64,000 nt of DNA from Streptomyces sp. RKAG290 (GCF_023701695.1 NZ_JAJOZC010000001.1:6013894-6077893); one strand, 5' to 3'. Counted from the first letter of the stretch, positions 19,700 to 31,694 are shown. A program made the numbers and translations. The notes: generated by a model not told the origin, from the letters alone.

Positions 19700-21373
<1,674 letters not shown>

Positions 21374-21401
21374 CGGAGCCTTTCGCAGGCGATACGGTTG
21401 A

Positions 21402-21446
21402 CCGGGGTACGGATCCTGAAGGATCCGGACCCCGGTCACTGTTTTT
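21402..21446 (+). terminator. Rho-independent terminator of pyrG
   Basis: Stem 21402-21416 pairs with 21421-21435 (one mismatch, TGAA loop) and is followed by a T-rich run (GTTTTTTG, about 21440-21448). It lies 29 bases after the pyrG stop and ends just before the Nudix gene's ribosome binding site, so it could attenuate that gene. Confidence 0.88.
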
Positions 21447-21461
21447 TGTGGGAGGACGTAG

Positions 21462-22088
21462 ATGGGTTTCCAGGACACGCCCGAGGAGTGGCCGGTCACC
21501 GCGACCGAGACTCCCTTCCGGGGCAACAAGACCAGCGTCCGCACCGATGACGTGGTGATGCCCGACGGCACGGTCGTGCACCGCGACTACCAGGTCCACC
21601 CGGGCTCGGTCGCCGTGCTCGGGCTCGACGACGAGGGCCGCGTGCTCGTGCTGCGCCAGTACCGCCACCCGGTGCGCCACAAGCTGTGGGAGATCCCGGC
21701 CGGACTGCTCGACATCCCCGGTGAGAACCCGTTGCACGCCGCGCAGCGCGAGCTCTACGAGGAGGCGTACGTCAAGGCCGAGGACTGGCGGGTGCTGACC
21801 GACGTCTACACCACGCCCGGCGGCTGCGACGAAGCCGTACGGATCTTCCTCGCCCGGAACATCTCCGAGGCGGACGGCGAGCGTTTCGAGGTGGCCGAGG
21901 AGGAGGCCGACATGGAGCTGGCCCGGGTGCCGCTCCAGGAACTCGTGCGGGGCGTGCTCGCCGGGGACCTGCACAACAACTGCCTGGTGGTCGGCGTGCT
22001 GTCGCTCGCGGCGGTGCTCGCCGGTGACGGCGTCGAATCGCTGCGGCCCGCCGAGGCGCCGTGGCCCGCCCGGCCGTTCGAGGCCTGA
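21462..22088 (+). CDS. Nudix hydrolase, ADP-ribose pyrophosphatase type
   Basis: 208-residue Nudix hydrolase similar to the ADP-ribose pyrophosphatase that follows pyrG in mycobacteria. The substrate-binding strand WEIPAGLLDIPGE leads into the catalytic box with RELYEEA (metal-binding glutamates). The box departs from the textbook pattern: six residues instead of five between G and the first E, and Ala for the final Gly. These changes also occur in actinobacterial relatives. GGAGG before the ATG sets the start. It probably hydrolyses ADP-ribose to AMP and ribose 5-phosphate. Confidence 0.88.
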   Translation: MGFQDTPEEWPVTATETPFRGNKTSVRTDDVVMPDGTVVHRDYQVHPGSVAVLGLDDEGRVLVLRQYRHPVRHKLWEIPAGLLDIPGENPLHAAQRELYEEAYVKAEDWRVLTDVYTTPGGCDEAVRIFLARNISEADGERFEVAEEEADMELARVPLQELVRGVLAGDLHNNCLVVGVLSLAAVLAGDGVESLRPAEAPWPARPFEA

Positions 22089-22135
22089 CGGACCGTCGGT
22101 CATTACGGGGAGCCGCCCGCGCGGCCGCTCTCCGG

Positions 22136-22178
22136 ACGTCCTCCGATCGGAAAAGATGCTGATCCGATCGGAGGACGT
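22136..22178. terminator. Hairpin after the Nudix gene
   Basis: A perfect 15-bp inverted repeat (22136-22150 with 22164-22178; 13-nt loop) lies 48 bases after the stop. There is no T tract. The palindromic CCGATCGG half-sites could alternatively be an operator for the downstream gene. Confidence 0.6.
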
Positions 22179-22282
22179 ACCCGCCGCGCTCCACCCGATT
22201 CGCCCACCCTCCTGAACTACGCTCGGAATGCCCTGACCGGAGTCCCGGCGGGCGAAGCGTGCAGCGAAGTGGAGCGTGGCCC

Positions 22283-24346
22283 GTGACGCATCAGGCGGTG
22301 GACACCAGCGACCCGGCCGAGGCAGCGGGTACCGAGGAGCCGGCCGCCTTCGAGCCCTCTCAGTTCTTCGGGCGCGAGCGCGAGTTGAAAGAACTCAGAG
22401 CCGACATCGAACGCGCCGGTCTCGACACCATGGCCGGCCGCAGGAGCGGACGGGCCCGGGTCCTGCTGATCGCCGGACGCCCCGGTTCCGGCCGCACCGC
22501 ACTGGCCGGCGAACTCACCCGCCTGCTGCTCGGCACCGGCGACTACCCCGACGGCCTGCTCCGCGTCCGGCTCACCGAGCCCGGCGGCGCCCCGGTCCCC
22601 ACCGAACGCGCCGCCCGGGACCTGCTCGCCCAGCTGGACGTGGTGGGGCCGCCCGGCGCGGACCAGGACGAACTGTCGGAGATGGTGCGCGAGGCCCTCG
22701 CCGTACGCCGTGTCCTGCTGCTGCTCGACGACGCGCCGGACGCCGAACAGGTCGACCCGCTGCTCCCGGACAACCCGGACTGCCTGGTCGTCGCCACCGC
22801 GCAGGGGCCGCTGACCGGCATCCCCGGGGTCCGGCCCTGCACCATCGGCGGGCTGGAGGCCGGCCCGGCGGTCCAGCTGCTCGCCCGCACCATCGGACAG
22901 GTCCGCATCACCGTCGATCCGCGGACCGCCGAGACGCTGGCCGAGGAGTGCGGCGGCCAGCCGGCCGCGCTGGTCATGATCGGGGGCTGGCTCGCCACCC
23001 ACCCGACCGCCTCGGTGGCCGACGTGGCCAAGCAGCTGGCGGAGCTGCCGGACGACGCCGAGCAGTCCACCGGCGCCCGACCGCTGGCCCGCGCCTTCCG
23101 GCTGGTCCACGACTCGCTGCCGCCGACCGCCGCCCGGATACTGCGGCTGCTCTCCCTCGCCCCCGCCGGACTCGCCGACGCCCACACCGCCTCCGCGCTG
23201 GCCGGCTGCTCCGTCTCGGCAGCCCAGACCACCCTCGACGACTTCGTACGTCTTGGGCTGCTGCGCACCGACCGGAACCGGCAGCCGCAGTACGAGGTGC
23301 CGGGCTGCCTCGCCCCCCTGCTGGGGGCGCTCCTGGAGGACCGGGACCGCCCGGCCGAGATCCAGCTCGCCCGGGCCCGGATGCTGGAGCGGGCCGTGCG
23401 CCGCCTCCAGTCCTGCCGGGCGGTCACCGAGCCCGAGGGCTCCCCGGCCCGGCGCAAACTCGCGGGGCTGCCGCGCTCCCTGCGGTTCCCGGGCCCCGAA
23501 GCGGCCGCCGAATGGCTGCGGATTCGCCGGCCCGCGCTGCTCGCCTCCGCGAGGGCCGCTGTCGAGGACGGTGAACTCGACACCCTGGCAAGGCGGTTGG
23601 TGGCCGCGCTGGTGCGGGCGCTGGCCGCGCACGAGGGCACCGAGGCGGCCGCCCCCGAGCTGTACGGCCTGCACAGCCTGGTGCTGGCGGTCGCCGAGCG
23701 CCGCGAGCTGCCGCGGGAGCGGGCGGCGGCCCTGCTCAACCTCGCCGACCTGGACGCCGGGACCGGCCGGACGCGGGAGGCGCTGACCCGCTACCGGGCC
23801 GCGCTGGACGCCGGACGGGCCGCCAAGGACCCGTACGCCACCGGGCGCGCGATGGAATCCGTAGGCGGCGCCTATGCGGAACTGGGTGACTTCCACCGGG
23901 CCTCCGACTGGTACGGCCGGGCACTGGCCCAGCGGCTCACCCAGGGCGAGCGGGCGGACGAGGCGCGGCTGTACGGGCGGCTCGGCACCGTCCACACCTA
24001 CGCCGGCCGGTACGGCGAGGCGCTGCGGAACTGGCGGGCCGCGGCGGCCGGCTATCGCAGGCTCGGTGACCTGCCCGCCCAGGCCCGGGCGCTCAGCGAG
24101 GTCGCCCGGGTGCAGGAGTACGCGGGCCGTCCGCAGGAGTCGCTGCAGACCTGCCGGGAGGCCGTGGAATGGGCGCGGCAGGCCAAGGACGTACGGCTGC
24201 AGGCCGCGCTCGAGCTGCGGCTGGCCGACACGCTGGACCGGCTCGGTGACCCCGCTGCCGCGGGGCTGCACAGGGGTGCAGCCGAGAGATTGCTGGGCGA
24301 GGAGAGCGCAGCCTACGAAATCCGTGGTGCTTCGACAGAAAATTAA
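22283..24346 (+). CDS. NTPase-TPR protein (AfsR/STAND-like, without DNA-binding domain)
   Basis: 687-residue cytoplasmic protein. After a short acidic N-terminus, FGRERELKELRADIE introduces a STAND/NB-ARC-type P-loop module: Walker A GRPGSGRTA, Walker B VLLLLDDAPDAEQV, then winged-helix-like repeats. The C-terminal third carries TPR helices (RTREALTRYRAALDAGRAAKD, ESVGGAYAELGDFHRASDWYGRAL, GRLGTVHTYAGRYGEAL). The organisation resembles the regulator AfsR minus its OmpR-type DNA-binding domain, so it is more likely a signalling hub than a transcription factor. GTG 22283 is favoured over GTG 22259 because GGAG lies 8 bases before it. Confidence 0.8.
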   Translation: MTHQAVDTSDPAEAAGTEEPAAFEPSQFFGRERELKELRADIERAGLDTMAGRRSGRARVLLIAGRPGSGRTALAGELTRLLLGTGDYPDGLLRVRLTEPGGAPVPTERAARDLLAQLDVVGPPGADQDELSEMVREALAVRRVLLLLDDAPDAEQVDPLLPDNPDCLVVATAQGPLTGIPGVRPCTIGGLEAGPAVQLLARTIGQVRITVDPRTAETLAEECGGQPAALVMIGGWLATHPTASVADVAKQLAELPDDAEQSTGARPLARAFRLVHDSLPPTAARILRLLSLAPAGLADAHTASALAGCSVSAAQTTLDDFVRLGLLRTDRNRQPQYEVPGCLAPLLGALLEDRDRPAEIQLARARMLERAVRRLQSCRAVTEPEGSPARRKLAGLPRSLRFPGPEAAAEWLRIRRPALLASARAAVEDGELDTLARRLVAALVRALAAHEGTEAAAPELYGLHSLVLAVAERRELPRERAAALLNLADLDAGTGRTREALTRYRAALDAGRAAKDPYATGRAMESVGGAYAELGDFHRASDWYGRALAQRLTQGERADEARLYGRLGTVHTYAGRYGEALRNWRAAAAGYRRLGDLPAQARALSEVARVQEYAGRPQESLQTCREAVEWARQAKDVRLQAALELRLADTLDRLGDPAAAGLHRGAAERLLGEESAAYEIRGASTEN

Positions 24347-24480
24347 TGCTTTGTAAGGCTAGACAGCGAGAAGCCCTTCATTAGACTGGCTCTGCCGCGG
24401 GCGTTCGCGGTGTCTCCATTTACGCTGCGTCTATCCGGGTATGTATTGCTATGTCCGGGTAGCCCTCTGAGCCAAGGACC

Positions 24481-25605
<1,125 letters not shown>

Positions 25606-25631
25606 GGGGTCAACACCCTTCGTCAACCTCG

Positions 25632-25674
25632 TGCGTCCGGCCGGACCTTGCCGAGCAAGGTCCGGCCGGACGCA
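25632..25674. terminator. Hairpin terminator of ald
   Basis: A perfect 19-bp stem (25632-25650 with 25656-25674) with a 5-nt CCGAG loop, 27 bases after the ald stop. No T tract. Confidence 0.88.
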
Positions 25675-25931
25675 TGTCGGGCCTCCCGGGAGCCCCGCGC
25701 AACTCGCCTCGAACGTAACCCTTTAACCGTTTCGTGCACCCGCGAAAAGCGCGCCCGAGGGGCTGTGCGCCCTTGACAGAGGGGTGTTCGATTGCCGACA
25801 CATCGGGCCGGGTCCGGCGGATTGTGTTGCTGCGGACCGGTGACACGCCATAGAGTCGCCAATCGTCGGCATGGTGCCACGCTGACCTATCGATAAGTTT
25901 CCTGGTCACGTCCAAGGAGGTAAGACGACTT

Positions 25932-27091
25932 GTGAATGAGTCGACATTTACTCCCGGGGGTGTTCAACCAGGGATGCCTGCACGGGGCCAGAGCCCGAAC
26001 GGGCTGGAGGCTGTCGGCTCCGTCGCTGTCCGCACCTTCGCCACCCACCAGCACATGACGACAGCCCCCAGATGATGGACGGCCTACACGTGAACGCCAT
26101 GGCCGGCAACGAGAGTGGCCGGGACACCGCCCACTTCGCCGACTTCGACGAGGCGCCCCAAGGGCGTTTCTACGACCCCGACGCCGAGTACGAGCCCGAC
26201 CCGGAGTACGCGGCCACGCTCGCGCCCGATGCCGCGCGGCAGCGCCGCGAGCGGATCGGTCCGACCGGCCGGCCCCTGCCCTACTTCCCGATCCCGGGCC
26301 CGCTGACCGACCACGGCCCCGCGAAGATCATCGCGATGTGCAACCAGAAGGGCGGCGTCGGCAAGACCACGTCGACCATCAACCTGGGTGCCGCGCTCGC
26401 GGAGTACGGACGGCGTGTCCTGCTCGTCGACTTCGACCCGCAGGGAGCCCTGTCGGTCGGTCTCGGCGTCAACCCGATGGAGCTCGACCTCACCGTCTAC
26501 AACCTGCTCATGGAGCGGGGCATGGCGGCCGACGAGGTGCTCCTGAAGACCGCCGTGCCCAACATGGACCTGCTGCCGAGCAACATCGACCTGTCGGCCG
26601 CGGAGGTCCAGCTGGTCAGCGAGGTGGCCCGGGAGTCCACGCTGCAGCGCGCCCTGAAGCCGCTGATGGCCGACTACGACTACATCGTGATCGACTGCCA
26701 GCCTTCGCTCGGCCTGCTCACCGTGAACGCCCTGACCGCCGCGCACAAGGTGATAGTGCCGCTCGAGTGCGAGTTCTTCGCGCTGCGTGGTGTGGCACTG
26801 CTCACCGAGACCATCGAGAAGGTCCAGGAGCGGCTCAACCCGGAACTGGAGCTCGACGGCATCCTCGCCACCATGTACGACTCCCGTACGGTGCACAGCC
26901 GTGAGGTCCTGGCGCGCGTCGTCGAGGCCTTCGACGATCACGTCTACCACACGGTCATCGGGCGCACGGTGCGCTTCCCGGAGACCACGGTCGCCGGTGA
27001 GCCCATCACGACGTACGCCTCCAACTCGGTCGGTGCCGCCGCCTATCGCCAGCTCGCCAGGGAGGTGCTCGCCCGGTGTCACGCCGAGTGA
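25932..27091 (+). CDS. parA: ParA/Soj-family chromosome-partitioning ATPase, apparent frameshift near the start
   Basis: Deviant Walker A motif KGGVGKTTSTINLG, switch VDFDPQGALSVGLG and VIDCQPSLGLLTVNAL identify a ParA/MinD-type ATPase with a 90-residue N-terminal extension. Translation could begin at ATG 26072. However, GTG 25932 directly follows AAGGAGGT and opens a coding-looking stretch (STFTPGGVQPGMPARGQSPN, GLEAVGSVAVRTFATHQHM) that misses the main frame by one base in the C-run 26065-26069. Adding one C gives 386 residues. It stands just before scpA-scpB, so it is more likely involved in chromosome segregation or SMC loading than the oriC-linked parAB. 327 bases of leader precede it. 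Confidence 0.88.
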
Positions 27092-27684
27092 GTCTGCCCG
27101 GGGCCGACGAACTGTTCCGTACCACCGGGGGGATGGGGCTGCAGTCCTCGTCCCCCGCGGAACGGCGGCGCAAGGCGAACGGCGAAGCCCGGGTGCCGGC
27201 TCCGGCCGGCGAGAAGGATTCCGGGGCCGAGGCCCCGGGCACGGGTGCCGAGGCCCCCGTGGGCACGGCACCCTCGCAGGAGGAACACTCCGCGGCGGAC
27301 GCCGACGCCGGCGACTCGCGCAGCCGCGGCGGCGGTGAGAACGACCGGATGGCGGTGGCCGCACAGGCCGCGCGCCGCCCGCAGCCGCCGTCCTCGCAGG
27401 AGCCGGTTCCGGCACCTGTCGTCCAGCAGCAGCGCCGACGCGGTGGCGGCCGCGGGGCGAACCGGCGGCCCAGCGGCCGGGAGCGCCACGACGAGAAGAT
27501 CACGGTCTACGTCTCGGCCGAGGAGCTGATGGACCTCGAACACGCGCGGCTGGTGCTGCGCGGCGAGCACGGGCTGGCCATCGACCGCGGGCGCATCGTC
27601 CGTGAGGCGGTCGCCGTCGTCCTCGCGGACCTGGAGTCGCGCGGCGACGCGAGCATCCTCGTACGGCGGCTGCGCGGCCGCTGA
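27076..27684 (+). CDS. Conserved actinobacterial protein between parA and scpA, ribbon-helix-helix-like C-terminus
   Basis: 202 residues, function unassigned. The first 130 residues are low complexity (Ala, Pro, Glu, Gln, Arg-Gly). The conserved C-terminal 65 residues (KITVYVSAEELMDLEHARLV, then IDRGRIVREAVAVVLADLES) have the strand-helix-helix pattern of small ribbon-helix-helix DNA-binding domains. It overlaps the end of parA: GTG 27076 has GGGAGG upstream, while GTG 27088 makes a four-base GTGA overlap; either is possible. Its position suggests a nucleoid or partitioning partner of ParA or the Scp complex. Confidence 0.75.
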   Translation: MSRRVSLPGADELFRTTGGMGLQSSSPAERRRKANGEARVPAPAGEKDSGAEAPGTGAEAPVGTAPSQEEHSAADADAGDSRSRGGGENDRMAVAAQAARRPQPPSSQEPVPAPVVQQQRRRGGGRGANRRPSGRERHDEKITVYVSAEELMDLEHARLVLRGEHGLAIDRGRIVREAVAVVLADLESRGDASILVRRLRGR

Positions 27685-27730
27685 CCGGTGCGACGCCGGT
27701 AGCCTGCCCCGGAGGACCGCCGCCGGGCGG

Positions 27731-27825
27731 TCCGGCCCCTAGGGCCTCTCGTTCGGATCATGCCGGGCTCGCGTGCCCCGCTCCCCGGTCCGGCCTGATC
27801 CGAACGAAAGACCCTAGGGCCGCCG
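27731..27825. repeat. Large imperfect inverted repeat containing a dispersed 38-bp element (copy 2)
   Basis: The left arm around 27735-27765 and the right arm around 27789-27822 are inverted copies built on CTAGGGcCTcTCGTTCGGATCA. The left arm plus the centre (27744-27781) is the reverse complement of 14456-14493 with one mismatch. It separates the preceding gene from scpA by a possible extended hairpin that could terminate transcription. Confidence 0.75.
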
Positions 27826-27860
27826 TCCGTCGCCCGTGTCCCGCCGCACCCTGGATCTCC

Positions 27861-28994
27861 ATGCCATCACCCGACGAGCCCGCCCGCACCTCCCGCCGCC
27901 CACTGGGCCGCGGGCCGGGGGGCAGGCCCGCGCCCGGGTGGGCGGAGGACGACGGTGCGGGGGCCGGCCCGGCCGCCCCTGTCCGGCCCGCCCCCGAGGC
28001 GAGGGAAGCGTCCCTGGACGCCCCGGAAGCCCCGGAATCTCCTGAAGCCGCAGAAGCCCCGGAAGCCGCAGAACCCCCACCGGCCCCGGAAGCGCCGACG
28101 GCCTCTGAAGCTCCTGAAGTCCCAGAACCCGCACCGGCCTCCGAAGCGCCGACGGCCCCCGTGGCCCCCGTGGCCGAGGACGGGCGGTTCACTGTCCGGC
28201 TGGCGAACTTCGAGGGGCCCTTCGACCTGCTGCTGCAGCTCATCTCCAAGCACAAGCTGGATGTGACCGAGGTCGCACTGTCCAAGGTCACCGATGAGTT
28301 CATGTCCCACATCCGGGCCATGGGGCCGGACTGGGACCTGGATCAGACGACCGAGTTCCTCGTCGTCGCGGCGACCCTCCTCGACCTCAAGGCCGCCAGG
28401 CTGCTGCCCACCGCAGAGGTGGAGGACGAGGGGGACCTGGCGCTGCTCGAGGCCAGGGACCTGCTCTTCGCGCGGCTGCTGCAGTACCGCGCGTACAAGC
28501 GCATCGCGGAGATCTTCAGCGCCCGCCTCGAATCGGAGGGCCGCCGCTTCCCCCGTACCGTCGGGCTGGAACCGCACCATGCCGCGCTGCTGCCCGACGT
28601 CGTCATCAGCATCGGGGCCGAGGGTTTCGCCCGGCTGGCCGTGAAGGCGATGCAGCCGAAACCCCGGCCGCAGGTCTACGTCGACCACATCCACGCCCCG
28701 CTGGTCAGCGTGCGCGAGCAGGCCGGGATCGTGATGGCGCGGCTGCGGGAGGCGGGGGAGATCAGCTTCCGGGCGCTGACCGAGGACGCCCCGGACACCC
28801 TCACCGTCGTGGCCAGGTTCCTCGCGCTGCTGGAGCTCTACCGGGAGAAGGCCGTCGCCCTGGACCAGGAGGAGGCGCTCGGGGAGCTCATGGTGCGCTG
28901 GGCCGGGGGAGCGGGGGCCGAGCCCATCGTGACGGACGAGTTCGACCAGGAGGCGCAGGCCGTGCAGGACGTGCAGCAGGATGTGAAGGCATGA
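27861..28994 (+). CDS. scpA: Segregation and condensation protein ScpA
   Basis: 377-residue kleisin subunit of the SMC-ScpAB condensin. The kleisin core starts at FTVRLANFEGPFDLLLQLI, followed by KLDVTEVALSKVTDEFMSHI, and ends in the winged-helix with EISFRALTEDAPDTLTVVAR. About 110 extra N-terminal residues are Pro/Ala/Glu repeats (EAPE, PEAAEAPEAAEP), a typical Streptomyces extension. The stop overlaps the scpB start by four bases (ATGA). ATG 27861 is the only reasonable start in the low-complexity region, so the exact N-terminus is uncertain. Confidence 0.92.
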   Translation: MPSPDEPARTSRRPLGRGPGGRPAPGWAEDDGAGAGPAAPVRPAPEAREASLDAPEAPESPEAAEAPEAAEPPPAPEAPTASEAPEVPEPAPASEAPTAPVAPVAEDGRFTVRLANFEGPFDLLLQLISKHKLDVTEVALSKVTDEFMSHIRAMGPDWDLDQTTEFLVVAATLLDLKAARLLPTAEVEDEGDLALLEARDLLFARLLQYRAYKRIAEIFSARLESEGRRFPRTVGLEPHHAALLPDVVISIGAEGFARLAVKAMQPKPRPQVYVDHIHAPLVSVREQAGIVMARLREAGEISFRALTEDAPDTLTVVARFLALLELYREKAVALDQEEALGELMVRWAGGAGAEPIVTDEFDQEAQAVQDVQQDVKA

Positions 28995-29638
28995 GCGAGC
29001 AGGACGTCACCGGTTCCACCGTCGCGGATCTCGATCTCAAGCCGGCCCTGGAGGCCGTCCTGATGGTCGTCGACGAGCCCGCCACCGAAGAACACCTGGC
29101 CAAGGTGCTGGAGCGGCCCAGGAGGGCCGTCGCGGACGCCCTGCGCGAGCTGGCCGACGAGTACACCGTGCAGCGCCGCGGTTTCGATCTCAGGCTGGTG
29201 GCGGGGGGCTGGCGCTTCTATACCCGCCCGGAGTACGCGGCAGCGGTCGAGGGCTTCGTCCTGGACGGCCAGCACGCCCGTCTCACGCAGGCGGCACTGG
29301 AGACCCTCGCGGTGGTCGCGTACCGCCAGCCGGTGAGCCGTTCACGGGTCTCGGCGGTGCGCGGAGTGAACTGTGACGGGGTCATGCGGACCCTGCTGCA
29401 GAGGGGTCTGGTAGAGGAAGCGGGCGCGGAACCCGAAACAGGTGCGATCCTGTACAGGACGACGAACTACTTTCTGGAGCGAATGGGCCTGCGTGGCCTG
29501 GATGAGCTCCCGGAGCTCGCGCCCTTCCTCCCCGAGGCGGACGCGATCGAGGCTGAGACGCTAGAGGGTGTGCCGTCGTTCGATCCGGACGCACCGGACA
29601 CCCCGGATACTCACGCAGACGACAAGACGGATTTTTGA
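28991..29638 (+). CDS. scpB: Segregation and condensation protein ScpB
   Basis: 215-residue ScpB made of two winged-helix domains that dimerise and bind ScpA. Characteristic segments are PALEAVLMVVDEPATEEHLA, FDLRLVAGGWRFYTRPEYA, LTQAALETLAVVAYRQPVSR and VNCDGVMRTLLQRGLVEE, then YRTTNYFLERMGLRGLDELP. The start overlaps the scpA stop (ATGA) and its own stop overlaps the next ATG by one base, so scpA, scpB and the pseudouridine synthase gene are translationally coupled. Confidence 0.95.
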   Translation: MSEQDVTGSTVADLDLKPALEAVLMVVDEPATEEHLAKVLERPRRAVADALRELADEYTVQRRGFDLRLVAGGWRFYTRPEYAAAVEGFVLDGQHARLTQAALETLAVVAYRQPVSRSRVSAVRGVNCDGVMRTLLQRGLVEEAGAEPETGAILYRTTNYFLERMGLRGLDELPELAPFLPEADAIEAETLEGVPSFDPDAPDTPDTHADDKTDF

Positions 29639-30909
29639 TGCGAAGCAGTGGCAGGAACAGCGGAAGCGGCAGCACCGGCGGCAGGAGCGGCGGCAGCGGC
29701 GGCGGCAGGAGCGGTAGCGGCAGCACCGGCGGCAGGAGCGGTGGCGGCGGCAGGAGCGGTGGCGGCAGCACCGGCGGCAGGAGCGGTGGCGGCGGCGGGG
29801 GCAGGAGCGGCGGCGCCAGGAACAACAGCGGCACCGGCAGGAACAGCAACCCGAACCCCCGGGTCTCCGGCTCCGAGCGTGACGACAGCCAGGAGCAGCG
29901 CCCCCGCCGCCCCAGGCCCGAGGAGCGCCGCTACGACGTGGGCAACGACAAGCCGGGCGGCGACGGCGGCACCCGCAAGGGCCGCGGCGCAACGGCCCGC
30001 GGCGGCGCCAAGGGCGGCCCGAAGGCGGCGACGCCCGGCTCCGCCAGGAGCGGTGGCCAGCGGCGTGCCCCCTACGGCGCCGCGTCCCGCCCGCGTGAGC
30101 TCGACGCCAAGATCGAGCAGCGCAACCGCGACAGGTACGCGGACAAGCCCTCGGTCCAGACGCCCAGGACCAACCCGGGTGCCGAGCAGGAGGGCGAGCG
30201 GCTGCAGAAGATCCTGGCCCGTGCCGGGATGGGCTCGCGCCGCGCGTGCGAGGAGCTGATCGAGCAGTCCCGCGTCGAGGTGAACGGCGAGATCGTCGTC
30301 GAGCAGGGCATGCGCGTCGACGTGCAGAAGGACGAGATCAAGGTCGACGGCCTGACCGTGGCCACCCAGTCGCACCTCTTCTTCGCGCTGAACAAGCCCG
30401 CCGGCGTCGTCTCCTCCATGGAGGACCCCGACGGCCGTCAGTGCCTCGGCGACTACGTCACCAACCGTGAGACGCGCCTCTTCCACGTCGGCCGGCTGGA
30501 CACCGAGACCGAGGGCATCATCATGCTCACCAACCACGGCGAGCTGGCCCACCGTCTCACCCACCCCAAGTACGGCGTGAAGAAGACCTACCTGGCCGCC
30601 ATCCAGGGACCGCTCCCGCGCGACCTGGGCAAGCGGCTCAAGGACGGCATCCAGCTGGAGGACGGGTACGCCCGCGCCGACCACTTCCGCGTCGTCGAGA
30701 ACACCGGCAAGAACTACCTCGTCGAGGTGACCCTCCACGAGGGCCGCAAGCACATCGTCCGCCGGATGCTGGCCGAGGCCGGCTTCCCGGTCGAGCGGCT
30801 CGTCCGGACGTCGTTCGGGCCGATCCCGCTGGGCGACCAGAAGTCGGGCTGGCTGCGCCGGCTCACCAACACCGAGGTGGGCATGCTGATGCGCGAGGTC
30901 GGTCTGTAG
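29638..30909 (+). CDS. RluB/RsuA-family pseudouridine synthase with Gly/Ser/Arg-rich N-terminus
   Basis: 423-residue pseudouridine synthase. An S4 RNA-binding domain (RLQKILARAGMGSRRACEEL) precedes the catalytic domain with GRLDTETEGIIMLTNHGEL, in which the Asp of RLDTET is the nucleophile, and KKTYLA and GRKHIVRRMLAEAGFPVERL. RluB and RsuA modify 23S and 16S rRNA; the longer form adjacent to scpB is usually called RluB-like. The first 60 codons are a tandem repeat encoding GGRSGG and GSGSTGG, and about 160 residues in all precede the S4 domain. ATG 29638 overlaps the scpB stop. Confidence 0.92.
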   Translation: MRSSGRNSGSGSTGGRSGGSGGGRSGSGSTGGRSGGGGRSGGGSTGGRSGGGGGGRSGGARNNSGTGRNSNPNPRVSGSERDDSQEQRPRRPRPEERRYDVGNDKPGGDGGTRKGRGATARGGAKGGPKAATPGSARSGGQRRAPYGAASRPRELDAKIEQRNRDRYADKPSVQTPRTNPGAEQEGERLQKILARAGMGSRRACEELIEQSRVEVNGEIVVEQGMRVDVQKDEIKVDGLTVATQSHLFFALNKPAGVVSSMEDPDGRQCLGDYVTNRETRLFHVGRLDTETEGIIMLTNHGELAHRLTHPKYGVKKTYLAAIQGPLPRDLGKRLKDGIQLEDGYARADHFRVVENTGKNYLVEVTLHEGRKHIVRRMLAEAGFPVERLVRTSFGPIPLGDQKSGWLRRLTNTEVGMLMREVGL

Positions 30910-30930
30910 ACCGCCCACCCCACAGCACAC

Positions 30931-30989
30931 GGCCCGCGGCCGGTTCCTGCACTTCGTTTTCTCGAAGAGGAACCGGCCGCGGGCCTTTT
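30931..30989 (+). terminator. Rho-independent terminator of the scp-pseudouridine synthase operon
   Basis: An 18-bp stem (30931-30948 with 30968-30985) carries a nested small hairpin in its loop (CTTCG/CGAAG) and is followed by TTTT at 30986-30989. It isolates the NAD operon downstream. Confidence 0.9.
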
Positions 30990-31007
30990 GCTACCTGCGT
31001 TCGACCC

Positions 31008-31030
31008 TTTATAGTCATAGTGACTATTAA
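31008..31030 (+). promoter_or_regulatory. Palindromic operator before pnuC, probable NrtR box
   Basis: ATAGTCA-TAG-TGACTAT (31011-31027) is a perfect 7-3-7 inverted repeat, extended to 10 bp per arm with one mismatch. It ends at the pnuC ribosome binding site. The operon's third gene encodes an NrtR-type repressor, and known NrtR sites are AT-rich palindromes around GTCA..TGAC, so autogenous control of the operon is likely. Binding itself is inferred. Confidence 0.8.
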
Positions 31031-31040
31031 GGAGGCGGGA

Positions 31041-31694
31041 GTGAGTCTCGCGGACATCCTCGATCCCCTGCAGCAACCCCTGGTGACGGTCCTGGACACC
31101 CCGGTCAGCTGGACCGAGGTGCTGGGCTTCGGCAGCGGGGCGCTGTGCGTCTGGCTCGTGGCCCGCCAGCACCTCGCCAACTGGCCGATCGGCATCGCCA
31201 ACAACCTCTTCTTCATCCTGCTGTTCACCCAGTCCGGTCTGTACGCCGACGCCGGCCTCCAGATCGTCTTCATCGCCCTTGCCGCGTACGGCTGGTGGAC
31301 CTGGACCCACGGGGGTGGACCAGGGACGAACGGCCTGCCGGTGCGGAGCACCACCCGCACCGAGTGGCGCCTGCTGCTCGCGGCAGGGGCGGTGGGGACA
31401 TTCGCGCTGACCGTCCTGCTGGACCGGGCCACCGACTCGACGGTGCCCTTCTGGGACGCCCTGACGACCGCGCTCTCGCTGGCGGCGACGTACGGGCAGT
31501 GCCGAAAGCTCGTCGAGTCGTGGTGGCTGTGGATCGCCGCCGACGTGGTGTACATCCCGCTCTACGCGTACAAGGAGCTCTACCTCACGTCACTGCTGTA
31601 CCTCGGCTTCCTGACGCTGTGCCTGATCGGCCTGCGCAACTGGCGGCGTGATCTCACCGTCCGGCGGCGCGAGCCCGTGGAGGTCATGGCATGA
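31041..31694 (+). CDS. pnuC: Nicotinamide riboside transporter PnuC
   Basis: 217-residue membrane protein with about seven helices that imports nicotinamide riboside by facilitated diffusion, trapped by phosphorylation. Family signatures are TWTEVLGFGSGALCVWLVAR-like (here SWTEVLGFGSGALCVWLV), NWPIGIANNLFFILLF, AAYGWWTWTHGG and the C-terminal YIPLYAYKELYLTSLLY. GTG 31041 is chosen because AAGGAGG lies 6 bases upstream; the in-frame GTG 31020 falls inside the operator. The stop overlaps the nadR ATG (ATGA). Confidence 0.94.
   Translation: MSLADILDPLQQPLVTVLDTPVSWTEVLGFGSGALCVWLVARQHLANWPIGIANNLFFILLFTQSGLYADAGLQIVFIALAAYGWWTWTHGGGPGTNGLPVRSTTRTEWRLLLAAGAVGTFALTVLLDRATDSTVPFWDALTTALSLAATYGQCRKLVESWWLWIAADVVYIPLYAYKELYLTSLLYLGFLTLCLIGLRNWRRDLTVRRREPVEVMA

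Noticed and set aside
22217..24271. 684-codon minus-strand open frame over the NTPase-TPR gene
   Set aside because: Antisense shadow; the plus frame has P-loop and TPR motifs.
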